From: Haloferax sp046557615
GTDB lineage: Archaea; Halobacteriota; Halobacteria; Halobacteriales; Haloferacaceae
Length of the DNA: 64,000 nt
Reading direction: 5' to 3'
Assembly: GCF_046557615.1 (NCBI RefSeq)
Contig: NZ_JBKIII010000002.1
Location: 868,001-932,000 of the forward strand
The notes under the pieces were generated by a model that was not told the origin of the DNA, searched no databases, and saw only the letters and a list, made by a program, of their open reading frames with translations. Both the position numbers and the translations under genes were made by a program. Position 1 is the stretch's first letter. Each line of letters begins with the position of its first letter. This document shows positions 43,718 to 51,986 of the stretch, one piece after another.

Positions 43718-45022
43718 ATGCCCTCCAGCCGCCGGTCGTTTCTCGCAGCATGTGCTGCTGGGATTAGTTCGCTCGCAGGTTGTCTCTCACTCGAAGCGCC
43801 GAGTACTGAGGGGTCGTGGTCGAGACGAACGTTGAACAACGAGCATACAGGCTACTCGGAGACAAACGGACCGACGACGGACCTCTACACTGAATGGCGA
43901 CGAGAGGACGTTGCGAGAGACGTTTCGCCGGTCGTCGCCGATGAAACAGTCTACGTTGGCAACGCGAAGAAAGGAGATGACGAGTCCACGAGAGTCTGGG
44001 TCGAAGCACTCGATGCGGCGACTGGGAAGTCTCGATGGAAAACCGAACTCTATCAGTCCGACGAATTCGCGTTTTTCTATCTCTCGGATTCGATGGTCGT
44101 CGAAGACGACCGATTATTCGTCCAAACCAAGCCCGGGTTGACCATGCTCACCACCGACGGTGAGGTACAGTGGACCTTCGACAATCTCTATCAGGGCCAG
44201 CAGGTTCCCGATGTCGTCACCCCAGTTGTGACCGACGAGGTGGTCGTCGCGGGAACCTACGAATCGAGTGTCGATGACGACCAACCGGAGACCGTCTTCG
44301 GTATCGACCCGGAAACTGGTGAGGAACAGTGGCGCGCGACCTATCCTGGCTTCGACGGCATGTGGCAGTTGGCAGGGGCCGATGGTCTCGTCTACGTCCC
44401 ATTTCACGAACAGGGAATTGTCGCACTCGACACCACGACCGGAGCAGAGCAATGGCGATGGGAGGGGCCAACGAGCGGAACACCGACTATCACCGACGAG
44501 TTGCTCTTAGTCACACTCCGAGAGAACAATAAGAACAGCATCGTCGCGCTCGACCGACACACTCGCTCGGTTCGATGGAGAGTTCCAATCGAGACGCAAT
44601 GGCCGGATGCGGAGTTGGCTGTCGATGATTCCAGACTCTATTACATGGCGGGGTTCAGCCTCGAAGCACGCCGTCTCGACACCGGCGAGCGCGTGTGGCA
44701 GGTCGGTGGCAGGCGCGACGACGAAGGACAAGAACCACCGGACGAACCGCAGTTCGACCTCCGGTCCACACCTGTCGTCTCCGGCGGGTCTGTCTACGCT
44801 CCCGGGTTGTTCCAACGCGAGACGTCCTATGGACAACTCTTCGTCTTCGACGCCGCCAGCGGAGAGAAACAGGGACAGTTCAAAATCGGCCGGAACGAGA
44901 CATCTGATATGACTACGCCCGCAGTCACCGAAGACCTCGTGTATCTCACGACGGACTTCGACAACCTCTACGCGCTCGGTGAGTGCACGGTCGGAGCGCG
45001 TGGATACTGCCTGCTCGACTAA
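43718..45022 (+). CDS. PQQ-like beta-propeller lipoprotein
   Basis: A 434-residue secreted protein. The Tat lipoprotein signal is RRSFLAACAAGISSLAGC (lipobox LAGC, C22). The rest is an eight-bladed PQQ-type propeller with repeated AxDxxTGxxxW blades (EALDAATGKSRWKTEL, FGIDPETGEEQWRATY, VALDTTTGAEQWRWEG, FVFDAASGEKQGQF). In haloarchaea this family is large and no PQQ dependence is shown. The stop lies 2 bp from that of mutY (convergent). Confidence 0.87.
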   Translation: MPSSRRSFLAACAAGISSLAGCLSLEAPSTEGSWSRRTLNNEHTGYSETNGPTTDLYTEWRREDVARDVSPVVADETVYVGNAKKGDDESTRVWVEALDAATGKSRWKTELYQSDEFAFFYLSDSMVVEDDRLFVQTKPGLTMLTTDGEVQWTFDNLYQGQQVPDVVTPVVTDEVVVAGTYESSVDDDQPETVFGIDPETGEEQWRATYPGFDGMWQLAGADGLVYVPFHEQGIVALDTTTGAEQWRWEGPTSGTPTITDELLLVTLRENNKNSIVALDRHTRSVRWRVPIETQWPDAELAVDDSRLYYMAGFSLEARRLDTGERVWQVGGRRDDEGQEPPDEPQFDLRSTPVVSGGSVYAPGLFQRETSYGQLFVFDAASGEKQGQFKIGRNETSDMTTPAVTEDLVYLTTDFDNLYALGECTVGARGYCLLD

Positions 45023-45024
45023 TT

Positions 45025-45942
45025 CTACTTCGCCAACGAGACGAACACGGCTTCGTCGCGCTCGTCAACTGCGACGAGACCATCCGATTCGAGGTCAGAG
45101 ACGAGTTCGAAGAGCCATTCGTGGCCGTACTCACCGCCGTAATCGACTCTCACTCGCGGGCCGAGTGTATCCAATTTCAGTTCCTCGTACTCGCCCAGAA
45201 TCCGCACCACCCGCCCACGCATCTGCCGTCTGCTCCCCTCGAACGTCGGTTGCGTCGGCACGTCAGGAGCGGTGAAATCCCCCGTCTCGTAGGCGTGACA
45301 CCACGTTCTCCACGGACACCCGGATTCGTCGCACGAGGGCGTCTTTTCACAGGCCACGCCGCCTAATTCCATGATGGCGTTGTTCCAGACTCTCGACTTG
45401 CCTTCGGGCATCATCTCGGCGGCTGCTTCTTCGAAGGCAGAGTCGTCGTCTGGCACGTCAAATGCGCGGTGGAGGACGCGCTTGACGTTGGTATCCACGA
45501 CTGCATCGCCGTTGTTGAAGGCGAAGGAGGCGACGGCGTTGGCGGTGTAGGGACCGACACCCATGAGTTCCGAGAGTTCGTCGGGTGTCTGCGGGAATTC
45601 GCCACCGTAGTCTTCTTCGACCTGCCGGGCCGCTTCGTGGAGGTACTTCGCGCGGTTGTTGTAGCCGAGTCGGTGATTGGTCCAGAAGGAGACGACGTCG
45701 GCGCGGTCGGCGGCCGCGAGGTCTGCTGTGGTGGGCCACGTCTCTAAGAATTCTTCCCACGCTTCGACGACGCGCCCGAGTTGGGTCTGCTGGCTCATCA
45801 CCTCGGAGACGAGAATCTCGTAGGCGTCGTCGGTTCGTCGCCACGGGAAGTCCCGGTGGTCGGCTTCGTACCAGTCGATAAGGGCCGCTTGGACTGCCGA
45901 TTTGTCGAGGTCGGCAGGAAGCGCGGACGCCTCGTCACTCAT
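45025..45942 (-). CDS. mutY: A/G-specific adenine glycosylase MutY
   Basis: A 305-residue HhH-GPD DNA glycosylase. The catalytic residues are E47 (EVMSQQTQ) and D150 (VVDTNVKRV); the helix-hairpin-helix is MGVGPYTA (127-134). A 4Fe4S cluster is likely at C198, C204, C209 and C215 (C-x5-C-x4-C-x5-C, a spacing slightly different from the usual C-x6-C-x2-C-x5-C). The C-terminal 85 residues look like a winged helix rather than the NUDIX-like domain that recognises 8-oxoG in bacterial MutY. It removes adenine opposite 8-oxoguanine. ATG at 45942 is chosen because the upstream frame is arginine-rich. Confidence 0.88.
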   Translation of the reverse strand: MSDEASALPADLDKSAVQAALIDWYEADHRDFPWRRTDDAYEILVSEVMSQQTQLGRVVEAWEEFLETWPTTADLAAADRADVVSFWTNHRLGYNNRAKYLHEAARQVEEDYGGEFPQTPDELSELMGVGPYTANAVASFAFNNGDAVVDTNVKRVLHRAFDVPDDDSAFEEAAAEMMPEGKSRVWNNAIMELGGVACEKTPSCDESGCPWRTWCHAYETGDFTAPDVPTQPTFEGSRRQMRGRVVRILGEYEELKLDTLGPRVRVDYGGEYGHEWLFELVSDLESDGLVAVDERDEAVFVSLAK

Positions 45943-46059
45943 CGCCCGGGCTTGGGATGGAGGGCGTTTAGCGGTGGCGATGCGGGTTGGAAAAAACCGA
46001 GCGTCAGTGGGGAGTGCCTCTGAAGGGGTGATGCGTGGGTGGCGCACGCGAATGGCGGA

Positions 46060-46107
46060 GGGTGGCTCGTGGGGGGTTGGAGGGGTGTTGTGGGTGGCTC
46101 GTGGGGG
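46060..46107 (+). repeat. G-rich tract with G-quadruplex potential
   Basis: Runs GGG (46060-46062), GGGGGG (46071-46076), GGGG (46082-46085), GGG (46092-46094) and GGGGG (46103-46107) are separated by 5-8 nt. The 16-mer beginning GGGTGGCTCGT is repeated at 46060-46075 and 46092-46107. It lies between the lipoprotein stop and the mutY start and would be on the template strand for both. Confidence 0.65.
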
Positions 46108-46130
46108 TGGAGAGCGCCGAATCGGCCGAA

Positions 46131-47171
46131 TTATTCGACCGAGACGATGGGACAGTTGACGTTCGCCGCGCCGGAGGCGAGTTGTTCGGCATTGGTCGCC
46201 GACGAGAGGTCCGAAACCATGCCGAAGTCGGCGTTGTCGTAGATGTTGACGAACCACAGTGGCGAGTAGCCACTGTCGTCGGGGAGGGTGGCGACGACGT
46301 TGTGGGTCTGCTCGCTTCCTTCTTCGGTCACGAAGCCGGATGGCGGGCCGCCGCCGTCCTCGCCGGGGTTCACGTTGAACGTGACGTAGATGGGCGAGAG
46401 GGGAACGTTCCCGTCGGTCATCGCCAGCGATGCTTCGGTGAACTGGAAGTACGAGACGACCTGGCCCTGATACCAGCCTTCGACGAGACCAGTGTCTTCG
46501 TCGCCGTATCGCATCGTCGCGGTCGAATCATCGGGGACGACCGGGCAGTTGACGAGCATGTCGGTCTCCGTTATCTCGTAGCCCGAGTCGCCGATATCGG
46601 CGAGGCTCGTGACGGCGTTGGCCTCGTAGTCCTCGGGGACGGTGACCGCGTGGACGTGCCAGAAGTCGTTGTAGCCGTCGTCACCGGGGATAGTGTCGAT
46701 GACGTTGAGTTGGCCTTCGACCGGCGCGTCTTCGCCCTCGCGGAAGAGGACGTAGATGGGCGCTGGTGTCGTAGACTGCACGTCGAAGTTGTAGTAGCGG
46801 ACGACTTCGCCGTCGGGGCCGAATCCTTGGGTAATGAAGGGGCCTTGGTCGAAGTCTACGGGTTCGTTCGGGCCGGGAAGTCCATTCTCGTCCGTGCGGA
46901 CCATGAGCGTCCCGGCGGCCTCGCTGAATCGGTCAACCTCGACGCGAGGGGCCGACTCGGGGTCCATCGCGGACATCCCGTCGTCGGTCATTGTCTCCTC
47001 AGTCATCGTCTCGTCGTTCATCGGTTCTTCGGTCATCTCGCCATCCATCGACTCGGTTGTCGTGGTGCCGGACGACCCACCGCTGGAGGGTGCTGTACAA
47101 CCGGCGAGGAAGGCCGCGCCAGCGAGTCCGGTCGCAGCGACGAACTGTCTTCGTGTTGGTGTTCGTTCCAT
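46131..47171 (-). CDS. Tat lipoprotein with two homologous domains, haloarchaeal hypothetical
   Basis: A 346-residue secreted protein. The Tat lipoprotein signal TRRQFVAATGLAGAAFLAGC (C25) is followed by a Met/Glu/Thr-rich linker (35-70). Two copies of a roughly 100-residue domain follow, at about 112-213 and 228-346, sharing VV(R/S)Y-F, (A/S)PIYV-F, N(V)-(T)-P-D--GY--(F/L)W, and the closing NCP(V/I)V. Each repeat has one cysteine (209 and 340), which may be paired or bind a ligand. No family name recognised. The divergent neighbour at 47360 is 188 bp away. Confidence 0.75.
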   Translation of the reverse strand: MERTPTRRQFVAATGLAGAAFLAGCTAPSSGGSSGTTTTESMDGEMTEEPMNDETMTEETMTDDGMSAMDPESAPRVEVDRFSEAAGTLMVRTDENGLPGPNEPVDFDQGPFITQGFGPDGEVVRYYNFDVQSTTPAPIYVLFREGEDAPVEGQLNVIDTIPGDDGYNDFWHVHAVTVPEDYEANAVTSLADIGDSGYEITETDMLVNCPVVPDDSTATMRYGDEDTGLVEGWYQGQVVSYFQFTEASLAMTDGNVPLSPIYVTFNVNPGEDGGGPPSGFVTEEGSEQTHNVVATLPDDSGYSPLWFVNIYDNADFGMVSDLSSATNAEQLASGAANVNCPIVSVE

Positions 47172-47359
47172 CGTCACCTGAACAGAGCCGCTATCGAATG
47201 ATATTGGTTTTTTAACATCTGACCGCATTCTGGATGAAGTTACGGTAGCGTCTCTTTCGAGTCTCTACCAAATTCGTCTCAATTCGGCTTCCCGCCTCGG
47301 CCTCGTGTGGGAGTAATCGGTCGAAACGCGTATCCCATTGACGAACCCATCGCCCAGTA

Positions 47360-47683
47360 ATGAGCCTCGACGACCTTTCGGACGACGTACAACAGGCGTA
47401 CAGCGACCTCGACGACGACATCGAACTTGCTCTCGACCGCGAGACGCGCCACGAACTCGCCCTCTTGACGGCGCTGTACGAACCCGACGACGTGGACGAA
47501 CTCGTCCGTCGGGCAGTCCATACGTTCTTCCAGTCCGCGCTCGACCGTGGACAACTGGACTTCCACCTCCGACAGGGCTACGACGTGACCTACGACGAGT
47601 ATCTCTCGGGGATGACCTACGAGGAGATGACTGGCCAGTCACAGGCCCCGCCGCGCGACGACGTGCGCCGGTATCAGATGTAA
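47360..47683 (+). CDS. Haloarchaeal conserved hypothetical protein
   Basis: A 107-residue acidic protein (MSLDDLSDDVQQAYSDLDDDIELALDRETRHELALLTALYEPDDVDELVRRAV...) that is probably helical with a ribbon-helix-helix-like or ArsR-like segment (RETRHELALLTALYEPDDVDELVRRAVHTFF). No certain family. Its stop directly abuts the stop of the convergent gene. Confidence 0.7.
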   Translation: MSLDDLSDDVQQAYSDLDDDIELALDRETRHELALLTALYEPDDVDELVRRAVHTFFQSALDRGQLDFHLRQGYDVTYDEYLSGMTYEEMTGQSQAPPRDDVRRYQM

Positions 47684-48130
47684 CTACCGGGCTTCGAATT
47701 CGAGTTCGACGCCGGGCATTCGTGTGTATCGCTTCTTTTCACCCCCGGTTTCGAGCGCGAAGACCCGGAGCGTGATGATGAGACGCTCCTCGCCAACGTT
47801 CGCGCGGAGGACGACGCCTTCGCTCGTCACGACCACGTAGGGCGGCGCGGCGACTGGTGGCGCAGGCATCGAGCGACCGGTTGCAGTCACCGCGTCAGCG
47901 AGCGCGCGTGGGAGTCTCGACAACGCACCTGAGCCGTCGAGCGCCTGCGCGAACCGCGGCACGACCTCTTCGCGGTCAGTCGTCGAGTCGTCGTCCCACG
48001 ACTTTGCGACTGCATCCGCACACTGACCGATGACGGTGAGCAAGCGACCGTGTTCGTCTTCGAGTACGCGACGTGCGTCGTCGAAGCAAGCGGCGAGCGG
48101 CGGCGTCTCGCTTTGCGTTCCGTCTGTCAC
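47684..48130 (-). CDS. Haloarchaeal hypothetical protein
   Basis: A 148-residue protein: a helical N-terminal half (FDDARRVLEDEHGRLLTVIGQCADAVAKSW...) and a beta-rich C-terminal half (PYVVVTSEGVVLRANVGEERLIITLRVFAL). Not recognised. It converges with 47360 without any spacer and is divergent from bolA (92 bp). Confidence 0.65.
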   Translation of the reverse strand: MTDGTQSETPPLAACFDDARRVLEDEHGRLLTVIGQCADAVAKSWDDDSTTDREEVVPRFAQALDGSGALSRLPRALADAVTATGRSMPAPPVAAPPYVVVTSEGVVLRANVGEERLIITLRVFALETGGEKKRYTRMPGVELEFEAR

Positions 48131-48222
48131 AGGACGTGGTGGGCCGTCATGGGATAAAAACCTCCGTGGTACTCGAATCCTGTCCCGGTCGATTTTTCCC
48201 CGCGCCGTGCGCCCATACAGGC

Positions 48223-48486
48223 ATGGATATCGCAGACATCGAGGAACTCATCGAATCGAACATCGAAGACGCCGATGCGACCGTCTCGCGCCCGCGGACA
48301 GTAGACGAAAATCACGAGGACGCACACTTCGCGGCCGTCGTCATCTCACCTGCCTTCGAGGGCAAGTCGCTCGTCCAACAGCACCAACTCGTCTACGACG
48401 CCCTCGGCGACCACATGACGACGTCCATCCACGCGATGGAACTCAAGACCTACACGCCCGAGGAGTACGAAGCGGCCGAGAAGTAA
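48223..48486 (+). CDS. BolA family protein
   Basis: An 87-residue BolA-like protein: MDIADIEELIESNIEDADATV..., HFAAVVISPAFEGKSLVQQHQLVYDALGDHM..., IHAMELKTYTPEEYEAAEK, with the conserved H-x-V-S-x-x-F-x-G-K-S signature slightly varied. BolA proteins work with monothiol glutaredoxins in iron-sulfur handling. The ATG at 48223 is the family start; no glutaredoxin gene is seen adjacent. Confidence 0.9.
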   Translation: MDIADIEELIESNIEDADATVSRPRTVDENHEDAHFAAVVISPAFEGKSLVQQHQLVYDALGDHMTTSIHAMELKTYTPEEYEAAEK

Positions 48487-48594
48487 CACGAACTGGCCGA
48501 GAAGAACCCGCATTCTGCACGTTCCGTGTCTGGTTGACCTGTGTCGTCACGAGACGGCGACAAGGTTCATACACCTGCACCGAGGCCTACGACT

Positions 48595-48765
48595 ATGACC
48601 TCCAAAACGCTCGGCAGAGTGGTGACTGTCGTCGGGTTACTGGCGTTTATCGCCGGGTTCATGCGACTTCTCCCCTGCCTGTTCTCGCTCTGGGACGAGT
48701 CGTTCGCCCATTGCTGGTCAGACTTTCTCCTCACTGCTGTCGGCGCGTTACTGTTCACTCGATAG
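48595..48765 (+). CDS. Small membrane protein (56 aa), hypothetical
   Basis: A 56-residue protein with two hydrophobic segments (about 8-24 and 37-54) and two cysteines (27 and 39), MTSKTLGRVVTVVGLLAFIAG.... An ATG at 48541-48543 frame position would add a hydrophilic tail without support. Not recognised; the terminus LLFTR is basic. The next gene converges 46 bp away. Confidence 0.5.
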   Translation: MTSKTLGRVVTVVGLLAFIAGFMRLLPCLFSLWDESFAHCWSDFLLTAVGALLFTR

Positions 48766-48810
48766 CTTTCGAGATGGCCAAAAAATCACCTGTGCCGACC
48801 TCCGGCGTCT

Positions 48811-49950
48811 CTACGTTTGCGGTTCGGGTTCGACCATCTCAGCAGACTCCAGCGACCGGTTCTGGAGTGCTTCGCCGGTCGAGGTGTCGAACAGGTGGAC
48901 GGCGTCTTCGGGAATGCGGGCGTGGACGGCTGTTCCCCCCTCGACACGACGCATTCCACCAACGGTGGCCACGAAACTCGCGTCGGCACCGAAATCGAGA
49001 TAGACGGCGTTCTCGTTGCCCATCGGCTCGACCACATCGACCGTCGCTTCGTAGGTGTGGTTGTCGTCTTTCGGAGAGACGAGTTCGACGTCCTCGGGGC
49101 GGATACCGAGTGTCACGCGGTCGGTTCCAGTGACGGCTTCCCGTGAGGACTCGGACAGTTGGTAAGAGATCTCGTCACCGACGAGCGTTCCGTCCTCAAC
49201 TTCCATCTCGAAGAAGTTCATCGAGGGTTCGCCGATGAATCCTGCGACGAACTGATTTGCCGGACGGTGATACGCTTCGAGTGGCGTCGCAACCTGCTGG
49301 AGTTCGCCGTCGTTGAGGATGGCGATTCGGTCGCCCATCGTCATCGCCTCGGTCTGGTCGTGGGTGACGTAGACCGTCGTCACGCCCAACTCTTCTTGCA
49401 ACCGCTGGAGTTCCGTCCGCATCTGCGAACGGAGTTTGGCATCGAGATTCGACAGCGGTTCGTCCATCAAGAACACTGCTGGGTCGCGGACGATAGCGCG
49501 GCCGAGGGCGACACGCTGTTGCTGGCCGCCGGAGAGTTCGCCGGGCTTTCGATTCAGGAGTTCCGCGATATCGAGCATCTCTGCGGTTTCGGTCACGACA
49601 GATTCGATTTCGCCGTCGGCCATCTCCGTGGACTCTTCGAGTCCGAACCGCATGTTGCCGCGAACGGTCATGTGCGGGTAGAGCGCGTAGGACTGGAACA
49701 CCATCGCGATGTTTCGGTCGCGTGGCGGTCGGTTGTCCATGCGCTCGTCGCCGAGGTGGATTTCTCCCTCGGAGACGCTTTCGAGGCCCGCAATCATGCG
49801 GAGCGTAGTCGATTTGCCGCATCCCGACGGACCGACGAGGACGAGAAATTCGCCGTCTTCAATCTCCATCGAGGCGTCATCGACGGCGACGACTTGAGAG
49901 CCGTCGTCGTCGAAGAACTTCGAGACGTGGTCGAGTGTGAGTTCAGCCAT
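48811..49950 (-). CDS. Sugar ABC transporter ATPase (UgpC/MalK-like)
   Basis: A 379-residue CUT1-type ATP-binding subunit. Walker A GPSGCGKS (40-47), Q-loop Q86, signature LSGGQ (139-143), Walker B VFLMDEP (159-165) and the C-terminal TOBE/MalK-like regulatory domain (from about 235) are intact. It powers uptake through the two permeases upstream, and is the last gene of the operon (68 bp from the permease stop). Substrate not readable, but the MalK-like tail points to di- or monosaccharides or glycerol phosphate. Confidence 0.93.
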   Translation of the reverse strand: MAELTLDHVSKFFDDDGSQVVAVDDASMEIEDGEFLVLVGPSGCGKSTTLRMIAGLESVSEGEIHLGDERMDNRPPRDRNIAMVFQSYALYPHMTVRGNMRFGLEESTEMADGEIESVVTETAEMLDIAELLNRKPGELSGGQQQRVALGRAIVRDPAVFLMDEPLSNLDAKLRSQMRTELQRLQEELGVTTVYVTHDQTEAMTMGDRIAILNDGELQQVATPLEAYHRPANQFVAGFIGEPSMNFFEMEVEDGTLVGDEISYQLSESSREAVTGTDRVTLGIRPEDVELVSPKDDNHTYEATVDVVEPMGNENAVYLDFGADASFVATVGGMRRVEGGTAVHARIPEDAVHLFDTSTGEALQNRSLESAEMVEPEPQT

Positions 49951-50019
49951 GGTGTGTGGTGTGAGTTGGTGGTGTGATGGTCGTCTGCGATGCGAGGGGT
50001 GAACCTTCGAAAGAGCCGG

Positions 50020-50979
50020 TCATGTGCCGCCTGCGACCCCCTCGGCGAACTTGTCGCCGAACAAGACGTAGACGAGCAACGTCGGCAGCGCGGCGACGAA
50101 CGCGCCAGCCATCTGCGTGTTGAACGTCTGGATGATTCCTCCCGTGAGTTCGTTGAGTGCAATCGTCGCCACCGCCGCCGGACCCGAGCCGGACGGGATG
50201 ATGATGAGCGCGAACAACAGGTCGTTCCAGATTTGCGTGAACTGGTAGATGAGCGTGACCGCGAACATCGGTACCGAGAGCGGGAGGACGATGCGACGAT
50301 AGATAGTGAAGGCACTCGCGCCGTCGAGGCGGGCGGCCTCCAGCATCTCCGAGGAGAGTTTCTTGTAGTAACTCCGGAACAGAAGCGTCGTAATCGGAAT
50401 TCCGTAGGCCGCGTGGGTGATGATGAGGTTGATGATGCTCGCGTAGTGCGGGTGCGTTGCGAGTTCGACGGTCCCCAAGACAGGCACCTGCGCCGAGAAC
50501 AGCGTGATATCGAGGACGGGCGCGAGCAACTCTTTCGTATTCACGATGGCCCACAGACGCGAGAGCGGAATCAGAACGGCCTGATATGGGATGAAGATGC
50601 CCGCGATGAAGAGTCCAACAATCCCGAGTTGGCCGCGCCACTCGAAGTTCGTCAGGCCATAGGCGGCGAGACTCCCGGCGAGCGCCGAGATAATCGTCGC
50701 CGGAACGGAGAGCATGATACTGTTGAGGATGGCCGACGAGAGCGTGTCGAGCGCGACACCGAACGGTTCGAGCGTGAAGCCATCGGCAGTCGGCGGAACG
50801 AACGGTGGCGACGTGGCGAACTCGGCTTCCGTCTTGAGCGCCGTCATCAACCCCGATTCGAGGGGTGAGAGGTAGAACAAGACGAGGCCGAGAAGCGTCG
50901 CGTAGAGCGCGACACGAATCGGGTCGAGTTCGTCGGTATCGAGGTCGAATCGGTCGGCGAGTTGGTCGCGGACGCTCAT
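50020..50979 (-). CDS. Carbohydrate ABC transporter permease (MalG/UgpE-like)
   Basis: A 319-residue permease with six main transmembrane segments and the EAA loop EAARLDGASAFTIYRRIVLPLS (about 227-248) that docks to the ATPase. It overlaps the first permease gene by 4 bp, so translational coupling is likely. It is the CUT1-type second permease with its N-terminal cytoplasmic segment (MSVRDQLADRFDLDTDELD). Confidence 0.92.
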   Translation of the reverse strand: MSVRDQLADRFDLDTDELDPIRVALYATLLGLVLFYLSPLESGLMTALKTEAEFATSPPFVPPTADGFTLEPFGVALDTLSSAILNSIMLSVPATIISALAGSLAAYGLTNFEWRGQLGIVGLFIAGIFIPYQAVLIPLSRLWAIVNTKELLAPVLDITLFSAQVPVLGTVELATHPHYASIINLIITHAAYGIPITTLLFRSYYKKLSSEMLEAARLDGASAFTIYRRIVLPLSVPMFAVTLIYQFTQIWNDLLFALIIIPSGSGPAAVATIALNELTGGIIQTFNTQMAGAFVAALPTLLVYVLFGDKFAEGVAGGT

Positions 50980-51980
50980 AGTTCACCCCGCCGGTATTCG
51001 CCGTAGAGATATGGCGCGACGACAGTCAGCGCGACGGCGAACAGGACGACGGCAATCGCAGAGCCGTAGGCCCAGTTGTTGGCCGAAAACGCCTGCCTGT
51101 ACATCATCGTCGAGAGGATATCGGCTGTCGGACCGGGGTTGTTCCCGAACAGAACGTAGAGGAAGTCGAACGCCTTGAGCGCGAACACCATCAGGACGAC
51201 GGCGGCGCTCACGGTCGAAGCGCGGAGTTGCGGGAGAATCACACGACGATACATCCGAAGTGTGGACGCGCCATCGACGCGAGCGGCCTCGTACTGGTCC
51301 GAGGGGATGGCGCGAAGACCGGCGAGATAGACGACCATCGCGTAGCCGCTGAACTGCCACAACAGGGCGAAGATGACGGCGAACAGTTTGAACTGGAGCG
51401 TCTCGGGAACGAGCGGAAGTCCTCCGAGTGCCCCCAAATCGACACCGCCCGCGAGCCATTTCGAGGCGAGGAAATCGAGTCCCACGCCCCTGAGAACGAC
51501 GTTGATGACGCCCGAATCGAAGTTGTACATCCAGCGCCAGAACACCGCCGTGACGACGAATGAGAGGCTAAACGGGAGCAAGTAGACCGTTCGGAACCAG
51601 TTTTCGAACCGAATCCCACGGTCAACGAGAATTGCGAGGCCGAGGCCGCCCGCGAGCGAGAGGCCTGTAAACGAGACGAGCAGGACGAACGTGTTTCGGG
51701 TGGCGAGCCAAAATCGCTCGTCCGAGAACGCCCGACGATACATCTCTAAGTCGAACGTCGCGGGGTCGTACGTCGGAAGCGTGAGTCCCCCGAAATCGGT
51801 AAACGAGATGACGACGTTCCACGTGATTGCGCCGTAGACGAAAAAGCCCATCAGCAGGAACGGCGGGAGCCAGAACGGGGCCGAGCGAACGGCTTCGCTC
51901 TCTCGAAGCGTCGAGCCGATGCCCTCGAGACCGTTGTCACTGGTGAATGAGCTAAGTCGTGCGAAAATATCGGTTGGCAT
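50976..51980 (-). CDS. Carbohydrate ABC transporter permease (MalF/UgpA-like)
   Basis: A 334-residue permease with about six to seven transmembrane segments and the EAA loop EAARVDGASTLRMYRRVILPQL (about 232-253). It has a long N-terminal cytoplasmic stretch (1-32) and starts 6 bp after the binding-protein stop. Together with the other permease it forms the membrane pore of the CUT1 importer. Confidence 0.92.
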   Translation of the reverse strand: MPTDIFARLSSFTSDNGLEGIGSTLRESEAVRSAPFWLPPFLLMGFFVYGAITWNVVISFTDFGGLTLPTYDPATFDLEMYRRAFSDERFWLATRNTFVLLVSFTGLSLAGGLGLAILVDRGIRFENWFRTVYLLPFSLSFVVTAVFWRWMYNFDSGVINVVLRGVGLDFLASKWLAGGVDLGALGGLPLVPETLQFKLFAVIFALLWQFSGYAMVVYLAGLRAIPSDQYEAARVDGASTLRMYRRVILPQLRASTVSAAVVLMVFALKAFDFLYVLFGNNPGPTADILSTMMYRQAFSANNWAYGSAIAVVLFAVALTVVAPYLYGEYRRGEL

Positions 51981-51986
51981 GTCGCC

